The position numbers and the translations under genes were made by a program. The notes beneath the pieces were generated by a model. That model saw only the letters and a program-made list of their open reading frames with translations. It searched no databases and was not told where the DNA came from. Positions 24,511 through 32,718 of a DNA stretch of 42,972 bases are shown here, in pieces. Numbering within the stretch: position 1 is the stretch's first letter; each line of letters starts with the position of its first letter. Location of the stretch: the NCBI RefSeq assembly GCF_001953305.1, contig NZ_MTFE01000010.1:1978327-2021298 (forward strand). Direction: 5' to 3'. Origin of the DNA: Cnuella takakiae (GTDB taxonomy: Bacteria; Bacteroidota; Bacteroidia; Chitinophagales; Chitinophagaceae).

Positions 24511-24978
24511 ATGCGTAAGTCACAAGCTAAAAAGCTGCCTCTCGCTCCGGATCCCCGCTTTAACGATAAGCTGGTTACCCGTTTCGTAAACAACATCATG
24601 TGGGAAGGTAAGAAGAGCGTAGCCTTCACCATTTTCTACGATGCACTGGATAAAGTAGCCAAAACCACTGGTGAAGACGGTTACGAAATCTGGAAAAAAG
24701 CCCTTTCCAACGTAACGCCTGCAGTAGAAGTACGCAGCCGTCGTATTGGTGGTGCTACCTTCCAGATTCCTTCTGAAGTGCGTCAGGATCGTAAGATCTC
24801 CCTAAGCATCAAATGGCTGGTTCGCTACAGCCGTGAGCGCAACGGTCGCTCGATGGCCGACAAACTGGCTGCCGAGATCGTAGCTGCTTCTAAAGGTGAA
24901 GGTGCCGCTTTCAAGAAGAAAGAAGATACCCACCGTATGGCTGAAGCCAACAAGGCTTTTGCTCACTTCCGCGTATAA
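24511..24978 (+). CDS. rpsG: 30S ribosomal protein S7
   Basis: 155 residues with the S7 signature [22 protein letters not shown] split over residues 11-32, then [18 protein letters not shown] near 72-89 and the C-terminal [12 protein letters not shown]. It initiates assembly of the 30S head by binding the 3' domain of 16S rRNA. In E. coli it also regulates the str operon; no comparable leader is evident here. A terminator follows, so fusA is not co-transcribed, unlike the usual str operon. Confidence 0.98.
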   Translation: MRKSQAKKLPLAPDPRFNDKLVTRFVNNIMWEGKKSVAFTIFYDALDKVAKTTGEDGYEIWKKALSNVTPAVEVRSRRIGGATFQIPSEVRQDRKISLSIKWLVRYSRERNGRSMADKLAAEIVAASKGEGAAFKKKEDTHRMAEANKAFAHFRV

Positions 24979-25004
24979 CCTGCGTGTTAAGCATAGAACT
25001 TTTG

Positions 25005-25035
25005 AAACCACTGCCTTTCCAGGCGGTGGTTTTTT
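25005..25035 (+). terminator. Intrinsic terminator of rpsL-rpsG
   Basis: 11-bp stem AAACCACTGCC / GGCGGTGGTTT (one G-U pair), 6-nt loop and a T6 run, 26 nt after the rpsG stop. Confidence 0.88.
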
Positions 25036-25036
25036 A

Positions 25037-25264
25037 TTTCACGCAACGAAGCAACGGAGCGGCGGCGCAACGGGAGGTTCACGCAAAGGCGCTAAGGAGC
25101 AAAGCCGCAAAGTGAAGTTGCTCGCTAAGGCACAATGACCCAAAGAGTAGGTAAGCTATCATCAACACAACCTACCAACATGTATTTACGTTGCGCCGCC
25201 GTTCCGTTGCGTCGTTGCGTGAAATAAACTTTGCGTCTTTGCTCCTTTGCCGCTTTGCGGGAAA
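25037..25264. repeat. Two interleaved nonamer-word inverted repeats (CACGCAACG / CACGCAAAG family)
   Basis: This occupies most of the 358-base gap between rpsG and the histone-like gene. L1 25037-25072 pairs with R1 25189-25224 (2 mismatches in 36); L2 about 25078-25114 pairs with R2 25228-25264. The order L1-L2-R1-R2 is interleaved, not nested. The family is the same as at 7798-8005. Apart from the two flanking terminators I see nothing else in the gap. Confidence 0.85.
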
Positions 25265-25282
25265 CTCAATTGCGTGAAAAAT

Positions 25283-25310
25283 AAAAAAGGCTACTCCGGG
25301 GAGCAGCCTT
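25283..25310 (-). terminator. Intrinsic terminator of the histone-like gene
   Basis: 11-bp stem AAGGCTGCTCC / GGAGTAGCCTT on the minus strand, followed by TTTTTTATTTTT. Confidence 0.85.
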
Positions 25311-25336
25311 GATTCTATTATTTGCTTTGCGTGCAA

Positions 25337-26317
25337 TTACACGTTGTCCGGACCTTCGGTGTTGCCACCGCCAAAGTCTTTGGAAGCATCAGCATCAGTG
25401 TTGCCGGGGTTGCTGTCTTCTGCACCGGTTTCGGTAGAGGTTTCGGCAATTACCTGATCTGCACTCAGTCCGTCGGTGTTTTCGCTGCGGGTAGCGTCCG
25501 CATCGTTAAAGTGACCTGTAGTAGCACTGCCGGAATTGGCGTTGTTACGCTTTTGTGGTGTGCGGCTACCACCCACACCTTTACTGGCATTGGCCTGCTT
25601 GTTACGGGTGTTGTTTTTGGCAGGAGTTGCAGTAGCCTTGTTGGCACCACCGCCAGAGCGGGTAGCACTTTTACCTGCTGTTTTGCCAGCAGTTTTGCTG
25701 ATTGCTTTTGGTGCGGCCTTGGCAGCTGTTTTAACTGCACCTTTTTTAGGAGCTGCTTTGGCTACGGCCTTCTTTGCAGGTGCTGCTTTTTTAGCGGCTG
25801 CTTTCTTTGAAGGAGCAGCTTTCTTGGCAGCAGCCTTCTTGGCGGGGGCGGCCTTCTTAGCTGTAGCTTTCTTAGCAGCTGCTTTTTTTGCAGGAGCGGC
25901 TTTCTTTGCTGCAGTCTTTTTTGCTCCGGTTGTTTTAGCAGAAGCTTTCACAGGTCCTTTCTTGGGCGCTGCTTTTTTTGCGGCTGTTTTCTTGGCGGGG
26001 GCAGCCTTCTTAGCTGTTGCTTTCTTAGCAGCCGCTTTTTTTGCAGGGGCGGCTTTCTTGGCTGCAGTCTTTTTTGCTCCGGTTGTTTTAGCAGAAGCTT
26101 TTACAGGTCCTTTCTTGGGCGCTGCTTTTTTTGCGGCTGCTTTCTTTGCAGGCGCTGCTTTCTTAGCCGTAGCCTTTTTAGCAGGCGCTGCTTTTTTAGC
26201 GGCGGTCTTCTTGGTTGCAGTTTTAGCTGCACCTTTGGAAGCCGCTTTGCTGGCGGTTTTGCCAGCACCCGAAGATTTCTTCGGGGCAGCTTTTTTGGCT
26301 GCTTTTGAAGTTGCCAT
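25337..26317 (-). CDS. Lys/Ala/Pro-rich histone H1-like DNA-binding protein with acidic tail
   Basis: 326 residues from the ATG at 26317 (an upstream ATG would add MVVLFINPFKNSFI). Residues 1-220 are almost wholly KKAAPAKK / AAAKK / TAKK repeats as in eukaryotic H1 C-termini and bacterial Hc1/AlgP-type proteins; they should be disordered and bind DNA or RNA electrostatically. The C-terminal 90 residues change sharply to Asn/Ser/Thr/Asp/Glu (for example GAEDSNPGNTDADASKD), net acidic. A 51-residue block is duplicated (DNA period 153 bp). It sits in reverse orientation between rpsG and fusA, splitting the str gene order. Chromatin-like compaction is inferred from composition. Confidence 0.88.
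   Translation of the reverse strand: MATSKAAKKAAPKKSSGAGKTASKAASKGAAKTATKKTAAKKAAPAKKATAKKAAPAKKAAAKKAAPKKGPVKASAKTTGAKKTAAKKAAPAKKAAAKKATAKKAAPAKKTAAKKAAPKKGPVKASAKTTGAKKTAAKKAAPAKKAAAKKATAKKAAPAKKAAAKKAAPSKKAAAKKAAPAKKAVAKAAPKKGAVKTAAKAAPKAISKTAGKTAGKSATRSGGGANKATATPAKNNTRNKQANASKGVGGSRTPQKRNNANSGSATTGHFNDADATRSENTDGLSADQVIAETSTETGAEDSNPGNTDADASKDFGGGNTEGPDNV
25841..26146. repeat. 153-bp tandem duplication inside the histone-like gene
   Basis: Units at about 25841-25993 and 25994-26146 are nearly identical, including the non-repetitive marker segment encoding KKGPVKASAKTTGAKK. The period of 153 bp equals 51 codons, so the frame is kept. Such tracts change copy number easily. Confidence 0.85.
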
Positions 26318-26983
26318 AATGAATGAATTTTTAAATGGGTTAATAAATAGTACTACCAAAGTACTAAGGATATAACTATTTGCAAAAAATGTGCATTATA
26401 CATGCCTGTTAGGTAAAAGTTTATGCACAATTGTGGACAACCGCAAGCGGAGAATCGGCCAGGTAAGGAGACCCATGAAGGGGCCGGCAAAATGCCTGAA
26501 ACAAATTGCGTGGAACACCTAAAGAGAAAGAGAATTTGAGTGGGGCACAACCGGTCAGATTCCAGGGTTAAAATGCTTCAATGCTACCACCATTACCGCG
26601 GCAAAGTAGGATTTGCTGTTCCAGCAAGGTTTTTTAAACAGTTGGTTCTGTTCTGTCAACAGGCTGTGGATTTACCCATCTCCACCTTTGACCTGTAAGC
26701 AACCATAGCAATGGTGAATGGCGTGTGTAGTATTGCTGCCCGGAGGTTTTTGTCCGGTGTCCGCCGAAGCTCTGTCGGCACTCGTCGTTTAATTAACAAA
26801 CAAGAAATAAATACCGGGGCAAAATGTGCCTCATTTCCTTACCTTTGCGTCCTCAATTTTTTCTTGCCCAAAAACCATCAGGCAGACTTGAAATTGAGCA
26901 AGGCCTAAACCGGTCAGCCTGCTGCATCTGCTGCAGCCCTGCCGGAAGTCCGGGAAACAACGATTTTATACAATCAAATCATC
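26318..26983. other. Long divergent intergenic region between the histone-like gene and fusA
   Basis: 666 bases with no credible gene. It holds a TTATGCACA DnaA-box-like site (26421-26429) next to TTGTGGACAA (one base from the DnaA-box form TTGTGGATAA), and the fusA -7 box at 26840-26847. The fusA leader contains an inverted repeat CTCAATTT (26852-26859) / AAATTGAG (26891-26898). I searched for tmRNA, RNase P and SRP RNA features and saw none. Confidence 0.5.
26840..26847 (+). promoter_or_regulatory. -7 box TACCTTTG of fusA
   Basis: Exact TANNTTTG match giving a leader of about 130 nt before the fusA ATG. The -33 position has no clear TTTG. Confidence 0.55.
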
Positions 26984-29131
26984 ATGGCAGACTTAAAATT
27001 TCAACGGAACTTCGGTATTGCCGCGCACATCGATGCCGGTAAGACCACTACAACCGAGCGCATCCTGCGCTACACCGGTATGATTCACAAGATTGGTGAA
27101 GTGCACGACGGTGCTGCTACCACCGACTGGATGGAGCAGGAAAAAGAGCGTGGTATCACCATCACCTCGGCCGCTGTAAGCTGCCAGTGGAACTTCCCTA
27201 CCGTAAAAGGTAAGGCAGATGCCAATACCCAAAAATATTCCTTCAACATCATCGATACCCCCGGTCACGTGGACTTCACCGTAGAGGTAGAACGTTCTAT
27301 GCGTGTACTGGATGGTCTGATCGCCCTGTTCTCTGCCGTTGACGGTGTAGAACCCCAGTCGGAGACTGTATGGCGCCAGGCAAACCGTTACAACGTTCCC
27401 CGTATCGGTTTTGTAAACAAAATGGACCGCTCCGGTGCCGACTTCCTGATGGTGGTTAACCAGGTGCGTGAAATGCTGGGTTCGAAAGCCGTTCCCCTGC
27501 AGCTCCCCATCGGCGCCGAAGATGATTTCAAAGGTGTGGTTGACCTGATCAAGATGAAAGGTATCATCTGGCACATGGAAACAGAAGGTATGACTTTCGA
27601 TGAGATCGACATCCCTGCCGATATGGTTGAAGAAGCCAATGAGTGGCGTGCCAAGCTGGTAGAAGCCGTAGCCGAATACGACGACCAGCTGATGGAGAAG
27701 TTCTTCGAGAACCCTGATACCATCACCGAAGGTGAAATCCACGAAGCCATCCGCAAAGCAACCATCGACCTGTCGATCGTGCCTATGATGTGTGGTTCTT
27801 CTTTCAAAAACAAAGGTGTACAAACCGCACTGGATGCTGTTTGCCGTTACCTGCCTTCGCCCATCGATATCGAAGCCGTAAAAGGTACCGATCCCAACAC
27901 CGGCGAAGAACTGGAGCGCAAGCCCAACGCAAAAGAACCTTTTGCTGCCCTGGCCTTCAAGATCATGACCGATCCTTTCGTAGGTCGCCTGGCGTTCTTC
28001 CGGGTTTATTCGGGTCACCTCGATGCCGGTAGCTATGTACTGAACGTACGCAGCGGCAAAAAAGAGCGTATCTCCCGGATTATGAAAATGTTTGCCAACA
28101 AGCAAAACCCCATCGACTTCATCGAAGCTGGTGACATTGGTGCAGCTGTTGGTTTCAAGGAAATCAAAACCGGTGATACCCTCTGCCACGAAGATCACCC
28201 CATCACCCTGGAGAACATGTTCATCCCCGAGCCTGTAATCTCCGTTGCCGTTGAGCCCAAAACACAGGCCGACGTTGACAAAATGGGTATGGCCATTTCC
28301 AAGCTGGTAGAAGAAGATCCTACCCTGCGCGTTAAAACCGACGAAGATACCGGTCAGACCATCCTTTCAGGTATGGGTGAACTGCACCTGGAGATCATCG
28401 TTGACCGTATGCGTCGCGAATTCAAAGTAGAAGTAAACCAGGGTGCTCCCCAGGTTGCCTATAAAGAAGCATTCAACCAAACCGTACAACACCGCGAAGT
28501 GCTGAAGAAGCAATCGGGTGGTCGTGGTAAGTTTGCCGACATCCAGTTTGACCTCGGTCCCATCGACGCAGAGTGGAAAGCTGAAAACCCCGACAAAAAC
28601 TACCAGTTTGTTAACGATCTGTTTGGTGGTTCTATTCCCCGTGAATTTGTACCTGCCATCCAGAAAGGTTTTGAACAGTCGATGAACACCGGTGTGCTGG
28701 CTTCCTTCCCCGTAGACAACCTGAAGGTTCGTGTATTCGACGGTTCTTTCCACGCAGTTGACTCCGACGCTATGTCGTTTGAAATGTGCGCCAAGCAAGG
28801 TTTCCGCGAAGCTGCCCGCAAAGCGAAGCCCGTTCTGCTGGAGCCCATCATGCGTGTTGAGGTACTGACTCCTGACCAGTACATGGGTGACGTTACCGGT
28901 GACCTGAACCGTCGTCGCGGTATGCTGGAAGGTATGGATACCCGTGCCGGTGTACAGGTGATCAAAGCCAAAGTACCCCTGAGCGAAATGTTTGGTTATG
29001 TAACCCAGCTGCGCTCACTGTCTTCTGGTCGTGCATCTTCTACCATGGAGTTCTCGCACTATGCACCTGCTCCCAACAACATCGCCGAAGAGGTGATCTC
29101 TAAGAACAGAGGCAAGGCAATTGCTGAATAA
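26984..29131 (+). CDS. fusA: Elongation factor G
   Basis: GTPase that moves tRNAs and mRNA through the ribosome and helps ribosome recycling. 715 residues with all G motifs: AHIDAGKT (residues 14-21), switch [23 protein letters not shown] (split: DTPGHVDF near 87), and NKMDRSG near 144. Domains II-V are complete, including [19 protein letters not shown] and the domain IV/V segments [14 protein letters not shown] and [18 protein letters not shown]. The phylum often has a second, divergent EF-G; this one is the canonical type. It is a single-gene unit here with its own promoter and terminator. Confidence 0.98.
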   Translation: MADLKFQRNFGIAAHIDAGKTTTTERILRYTGMIHKIGEVHDGAATTDWMEQEKERGITITSAAVSCQWNFPTVKGKADANTQKYSFNIIDTPGHVDFTVEVERSMRVLDGLIALFSAVDGVEPQSETVWRQANRYNVPRIGFVNKMDRSGADFLMVVNQVREMLGSKAVPLQLPIGAEDDFKGVVDLIKMKGIIWHMETEGMTFDEIDIPADMVEEANEWRAKLVEAVAEYDDQLMEKFFENPDTITEGEIHEAIRKATIDLSIVPMMCGSSFKNKGVQTALDAVCRYLPSPIDIEAVKGTDPNTGEELERKPNAKEPFAALAFKIMTDPFVGRLAFFRVYSGHLDAGSYVLNVRSGKKERISRIMKMFANKQNPIDFIEAGDIGAAVGFKEIKTGDTLCHEDHPITLENMFIPEPVISVAVEPKTQADVDKMGMAISKLVEEDPTLRVKTDEDTGQTILSGMGELHLEIIVDRMRREFKVEVNQGAPQVAYKEAFNQTVQHREVLKKQSGGRGKFADIQFDLGPIDAEWKAENPDKNYQFVNDLFGGSIPREFVPAIQKGFEQSMNTGVLASFPVDNLKVRVFDGSFHAVDSDAMSFEMCAKQGFREAARKAKPVLLEPIMRVEVLTPDQYMGDVTGDLNRRRGMLEGMDTRAGVQVIKAKVPLSEMFGYVTQLRSLSSGRASSTMEFSHYAPAPNNIAEEVISKNRGKAIAE

Positions 29132-29154
29132 TTTCAGTAGTTGTTAAACATACG

Positions 29155-29181
29155 AACCCCGCTTTTGAGCGGGGTTTTTTT
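29155..29181 (+). terminator. Intrinsic terminator of fusA
   Basis: Perfect 9-bp stem AACCCCGCT / AGCGGGGTT with a TTTG loop and T7 tail, 23 nt after the fusA stop. Confidence 0.92.
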
Positions 29182-29192
29182 ATGCTGTGATG

Positions 29193-29271
29193 GGAACACG
29201 GATGGAACGGATCAGACGGATATAAACGGATAATCCGTTCAAATCTGTTTCATCTGTTCAATCCGTGTTCC
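29193..29271. repeat. Nonamer-word palindrome (GGAACACGG family) supplying a stop codon
   Basis: Outer arms 29193-29203 and 29261-29271 are perfect inverted copies. Inner words ATGGAACGG, ATCAGACGG and AACGGATAATCCGTT continue the pairing in 9-10 nt steps. The right arm encodes the last residues and stop of the minus-strand membrane protein. Confidence 0.85.
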
Positions 29272-30160
29272 TATCCACTAATGGATCATGAAACGTATAA
29301 TACACCCCCCACACAGACGTAACCAGGTTACAGAAATAAAACAGCAAACTGATCACCACCGCTATAGCCGGGTCAAGCCCAAAGAACCCTGCCCCTTCCG
29401 CAAAAACCAGTTCGCGGGTGCCGAGGCCACCACCCAGGGAAATGGGCAGCACGGAGATAACAGTAGCAACAAGGGAGATAAAGATCCACGCATGCAGTAA
29501 GGGCTGGCCTATAGCAGCAAGGATGGCATACAGGCAAACTACCTGCACACCTTGTACAGCAAGACCCCAGAAGAATGCAGGCCAGAAGGAAGGTAGAAAG
29601 TCGGGAAAGAAGAAACGGATAACCAGGTAAAGCCCGATAATAGCGCCAATAGCGCCGGCAATAAACAATCCATCCCACAGCGCATCTGGAACCACAATCA
29701 GCCCATAAGCAGCAAGCAACACGCCTAGTGCCAGCAACCCGCTAAAGCGGTCCAGCAATACCGCAGCACTAGCTTTCTTATAAGGTGCGCCATACCGTTT
29801 ATGCAACAACACAACTTTATAGGCATCACCACTGATGGCTCCGGGTAAAAACAGGTTGTAGAACATACCCATCCAATACAGCTTTCCGTTGGTAAGCTCA
29901 GGTAAATTCAGGCCGATGTTGCGGAAGTAAAAATTAAGCCTGAAAGAGGAGAGGACCTTACTTAACAGATAAAGCAGCACCGCCAGGAAAAGGTACCACC
30001 AATTGGCATCGGCAAGTGCCTGGGTGGCCTGTTGCCAGTTGATTTTTTGACTGATATACCAGAAGCAGACTAAGGTAATACCAATCTTCAGGAGCAGTTT
30101 AATTGTTTTCTTAACAGGTGCATCTTTTTGATTTGGTACTGCTTCAGTGGAATGGTCCAT
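29258..30160 (-). CDS. Lysylphosphatidylglycerol synthase-type transmembrane protein (UPF0104/LPG_synthase_TM family)
   Basis: 300 residues with about eight membrane helices. Features of the flippase-like family (MprF N-terminal half, AglD, DUF2079 relatives) are NFYFRNIGLNLPELTNGKLYWMG (read over 75-97), the conserved NLFLPGAISGDAYKVVLL, AAVLLDRFSGLLAL, and SVLPISLGGGLGTRELVFAE. There is no aminoacyltransferase domain. Members are proposed to move or modify lipids; the substrate is unknown. It lies in reverse between fusA and rpsJ, interrupting the usual ribosomal order. The C-terminal DRNTD and stop derive from a palindromic repeat. Confidence 0.88.
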   Translation of the reverse strand: MDHSTEAVPNQKDAPVKKTIKLLLKIGITLVCFWYISQKINWQQATQALADANWWYLFLAVLLYLLSKVLSSFRLNFYFRNIGLNLPELTNGKLYWMGMFYNLFLPGAISGDAYKVVLLHKRYGAPYKKASAAVLLDRFSGLLALGVLLAAYGLIVVPDALWDGLFIAGAIGAIIGLYLVIRFFFPDFLPSFWPAFFWGLAVQGVQVVCLYAILAAIGQPLLHAWIFISLVATVISVLPISLGGGLGTRELVFAEGAGFFGLDPAIAVVISLLFYFCNLVTSVWGVYYTFHDPLVDRNTD

Positions 30161-30234
30161 TCTTTGGTATATTGCTGCATACAGGGGCTAAACAAGAGAA
30201 TAAGGATGACCTTTAATGTTTGCACAGCCCCAGA

Positions 30235-30282
30235 TTGTGGATAAGACCGCAAAAAACCCGATATTTTCCCAATTATCCACAA
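30235..30282. promoter_or_regulatory. Inverted pair of perfect DnaA boxes upstream of rpsJ
   Basis: TTGTGGATAA at 30235-30244 and its exact reverse complement TTATCCACAA at 30273-30282, with 28 nt between. Both contain the consensus 9-mer TTATCCACA. The site lies 16 nt upstream of the rpsJ -33 box. Function is inferred; it could also be a simple hairpin. Confidence 0.5.
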
Positions 30283-30298
30283 AAATTCTTCCTCAATC

Positions 30299-30330
30299 TT
30301 TGGCTGGTTCCAATAAGTTCCGTTCCTTTG
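30299..30330 (+). promoter_or_regulatory. Putative promoter of the S10 ribosomal operon
   Basis: TTTG (30299-30302), a 20-nt spacer and TTCCTTTG (30323-30330), one base from TANNTTTG and with the same spacing as the rpsL promoter. The rpsJ ATG follows 30 nt later. Confidence 0.6.
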
Positions 30331-30360
30331 CACTCCCATTCGAAAAAGTGGGTTGGACCT

Positions 30361-30666
30361 ATGTCACAGAGAATCCGAATCAAATTACAGTCTTACGACC
30401 ACAATCTGGTCGATAAATCAGCCGAGAAAATCGTGAAGACCGTGCGTAGCACTGGCGCAGTAGTAACAGGTCCAATTCCCCTGCCTACGCGTAAAAAGAT
30501 CTTCACCGTTCTGCGCTCGCCCCACGTAAATAAGAAGAGCCGCGAGCAGTTCCAGTTGGCTACCCACAAGCGCCTCCTGGACATCTACACCTCTAGCAGC
30601 CGTACCGTAGACGCACTGTCTAAGCTCGACCTGCCTTCTGGTGTTGAAGTGGAGATCAAAGCATAA
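30361..30666 (+). CDS. rpsJ: 30S ribosomal protein S10
   Basis: 101 residues from the ATG at 30361 ([18 protein letters not shown]). The frame is open upstream to 30220, but the promoter lies there and the standard S10 start is MSQRIRIKL. Conserved segments include [20 protein letters not shown] and [11 protein letters not shown]. Binds 16S rRNA in the 30S head and serves as NusE in antitermination. It is the first gene of the S10/spc run, separated from rplC by an unusually long 341-nt gap. Confidence 0.98.
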   Translation: MSQRIRIKLQSYDHNLVDKSAEKIVKTVRSTGAVVTGPIPLPTRKKIFTVLRSPHVNKKSREQFQLATHKRLLDIYTSSSRTVDALSKLDLPSGVEVEIKA

Positions 30667-31007
30667 CAGCAAGATCAAAAACAGCGGTCCGGGTAACTCC
30701 GGGCCTTTAGTTCTTTATAACTTTTTCCAACATCTCTCAACTCCCGCAGCCTTCAGGCCGGGAAGAAAAGAGCGCTGTTTTAGCAAACTACTCAGCCTCC
30801 GGGCAACCGGGATTAAACTGAGTTTTTACATATAAACAAGCCCTTCGAGGTTTGTTTGTTGCCGGTACTTCTGAACCCCACTAGCCGGGGCCGCTTCCTT
30901 CGGGAAGTGCTGATAAAAGAAAAGGTCGGCAATAAACCAGGATTGAAGACCCCCTACCTTCTGGGGTCTGTCTTGCACAACCTTGCGGGGATAAACCTTA
31001 AACACAA
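30667..31007 (+). promoter_or_regulatory. Hairpin-rich rpsJ-rplC spacer, candidate ribosomal-protein leader
   Basis: 341 nt with no gene. Visible stems: 30686-30705 (7 bp), ACTCAG/CTGAGT around 30789-30822 followed by T5, 30834-30857 (9 bp with one G-U), 30891-30909 (stem closing a TTCG tetraloop) and 30947-30969 (perfect AGACCCC/GGGGTCT). None shows the 7/8/9-nt word construction of the other spacers. The ATG of rplC follows 38 nt later. An autoregulatory or processing role is an inference. Confidence 0.5.
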
Positions 31008-31625
31008 ATGAAAGGTATTATCGGCAAGAAAATCGGGATGACCAGCATCTTCGATGCAAGCGGTAAGCAAACTGCCTGCACCATCATCGAGGCTGGTCCT
31101 TGCGTTGTAACTCAGGTTAAAACGCAGGAAACAGACGGCTACAGCGCACTCCAAATCGGTTTCGGCGACAAGAAGCCCAACCAAACGCTGAAAGCTGAAG
31201 CAAATCACTTCGTAAAGGCCAACACTCCGGCCAAGAAATTCGTAAAAGAGTTTCGCAACTTCTATCAGGATCAAAACATCGGCGACGTACTCACCGTGGA
31301 CATTTTCGCTGAAGGCGAAAAAGTTGACGTGGTAGGCACCACCAAGGGTAAAGGTTTCCAGGGCGTAGTTAAGCGTCATGGCTTCTCTGGTGTGGGCGAG
31401 GCTTCGCATGGCCAGCACGACCGTCAGCGTGCACCCGGTTCTATCGGTGGCTCTTCTTACCCCAGCCGTGTATTCAAAGGCATGCGTATGGCAGGCCGTA
31501 TGGGTACCGACCGCGTAAAGGTAAAAGGCCTGAAAGTAGTGAAGATCTTCGCTGAGAAGAACTACATCTTGGTAAGTGGATCCGTTCCGGGCCACAATGG
31601 TTCAATCGTTTTAATCCAGAAGTAA
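31008..31625 (+). CDS. rplC: 50S ribosomal protein L3
   Basis: 205 residues starting [15 protein letters not shown]. The loop that reaches toward the peptidyl-transferase centre is present ([49 protein letters not shown]). Needed early in 50S assembly. The stop is 2 nt from the rplD start, so the two are translationally linked. Confidence 0.98.
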   Translation: MKGIIGKKIGMTSIFDASGKQTACTIIEAGPCVVTQVKTQETDGYSALQIGFGDKKPNQTLKAEANHFVKANTPAKKFVKEFRNFYQDQNIGDVLTVDIFAEGEKVDVVGTTKGKGFQGVVKRHGFSGVGEASHGQHDRQRAPGSIGGSSYPSRVFKGMRMAGRMGTDRVKVKGLKVVKIFAEKNYILVSGSVPGHNGSIVLIQK

Positions 31626-31627
31626 TC

Positions 31628-32266
31628 ATGCAACTGAACGTATTAAACATACAAGGACAGGAAACAGGCAGAACTGTTGAACTTCCTGAAGAGATCTTCG
31701 GTATCGAGCCGAACAATCACGTTATCTACCTCGCGGTAAAACAGTACCTCGCCGCTCAGCGCCAGGGTACCCACAAAGTAAAAACCCGCGCCGAAGTACA
31801 GGGTGCCAGCCGCAAGCTGCACCGCCAGAAAGGTACCGGTGGCTCTCGTAAGGGTAATATCCGTAACCCTTTGTACAAAGGCGGTGGTACCATCTTTGGT
31901 CCCAAGCCCCACAAGTACGACATCAAACTGAACCGCAAGGTGAAGGATCTGGCTAAAATCTCTGCCCTGTCTTACAAGGCTAAAGAAAACGCCATCATCG
32001 TTGTTGAAGACCTGAACCTCGACGCTCCCAAGACCAAGACCATCGTAGGTCTGCTGAAGAGCCTGAAGGCCGACAACAAGAAGCTGATGTTCGTTACCCC
32101 CGAGTACAACGACAACGTAACCCTCAGCCTCCGCAACATCCCCACCGTGCTGGGTACCCTGCTGAGCGATGTGAACACTTACGACATCGTAAACTCTGAA
32201 GTACTGGTTCTGACTGAAAGCGCTGCCAAGGTATTTGCCGGTGCTGAAGAAGCTGAAGCAGCGTAA
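31628..32266 (+). CDS. rplD: 50S ribosomal protein L4
   Basis: 212 residues. The exit-tunnel loop is well conserved (EVQGASRKLHRQKGTGGSRK over residues 55-74, then GGGTIFGPKPHKY). In E. coli L4 represses its own S10 operon through the leader RNA; whether the structured rpsJ-rplC spacer plays that part here is unknown. The C-terminal tail is short and acidic (GAEEAEAA). 29 nt separate it from rplW. Confidence 0.98.
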   Translation: MQLNVLNIQGQETGRTVELPEEIFGIEPNNHVIYLAVKQYLAAQRQGTHKVKTRAEVQGASRKLHRQKGTGGSRKGNIRNPLYKGGGTIFGPKPHKYDIKLNRKVKDLAKISALSYKAKENAIIVVEDLNLDAPKTKTIVGLLKSLKADNKKLMFVTPEYNDNVTLSLRNIPTVLGTLLSDVNTYDIVNSEVLVLTESAAKVFAGAEEAEAA

Positions 32267-32295
32267 TAAAGTATTAACCTTTCAAATCTTTTCAG

Positions 32296-32598
32296 ATGAG
32301 AACTTCTGAAGTACTGGTAAAACCCATCCTGACAGAAAAGGCCAACGGTCAGCAGGAAAGCCTGCGCCGCTATGCTTTCAAGGTGGCCCGCAAAGCAAAC
32401 AAGCTGGAGATCAAAAATGCAGTTGAAGCCTTCTACGGTGTAAACGTAGTAGACGTAAACACTTCCGTGGTTCCCGGTAAAAACAAAACCCGCTACACCA
32501 AGAAGGGTTTTGTACAAGGCCAGAAACCCGCTTACAAAAAAGCGCTGGTAACTGTAGCCGAAGGCGAGACCATCGACCTGTACAGCAACAGCCTTTAA
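32296..32598 (+). CDS. rplW: 50S ribosomal protein L23
   Basis: 100 residues with the L23 pattern EVLVKPILTEKANGQQES and KIEIKNAVEAFYGVNVVDVN-like core (here KLEIKNAVEAFYGVNVV). It lies at the tunnel exit and forms the docking site for trigger factor and the signal recognition particle. It is followed by the first heptamer-word palindrome of the operon, which separates it from rplB. Confidence 0.97.
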   Translation: MRTSEVLVKPILTEKANGQQESLRRYAFKVARKANKLEIKNAVEAFYGVNVVDVNTSVVPGKNKTRYTKKGFVQGQKPAYKKALVTVAEGETIDLYSNSL

Positions 32599-32608
32599 GC
32601 AAATAGTC

Positions 32609-32662
32609 GTCCGTCGTCAGTCGGCTGTAGTCTAAAAAGACAACAGACATCAGACGACAGAC
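32609..32662. repeat. Heptamer-word palindrome (AGTCGTC family), rplW-rplB gap
   Basis: Left words AGTCGTC, CGTCGTC, AGTCGGC, TGTAGTC (from 32605) face right words AGACAAC, AGACATC, AGACGAC. The 25-nt arms (32609-32633 and 32638-32662) have 6 mismatches and a 4-nt loop. Confidence 0.85.
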
Positions 32663-32718
32663 CACAACTGTTAACCCGAATGGCTGCAACAGCCGCTAAT
32701 GTTGATAAACAATAAACA

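Noticed and set aside
25536-26375. A very hydrophobic Ala/Phe-rich frame of 279 codons opposite the histone-like gene
   Set aside because: The pattern is the mirror of AAG/GCN repeats read backwards. The forward gene has a terminator and a sensible start; the reverse frame does not.
26360-26983. tmRNA, RNase P RNA or SRP RNA in the long region upstream of fusA
   Set aside because: An ACCACCA string near 26580 suggested a tRNA-like 3' end, but no acceptor stem, T-arm or other conserved core was found.
26993-28198. Long open frames opposite fusA (401 codons) and pyrG (411 codons at 11500-12735)
   Set aside because: Same reason: antisense shadows of highly expressed genes with strong codon bias.
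30220-30360. A 47-residue N-terminal extension of S10
   Set aside because: S10 proteins start at MSQRIRIKL, and the extension would cover the promoter boxes and the DnaA-box pair.
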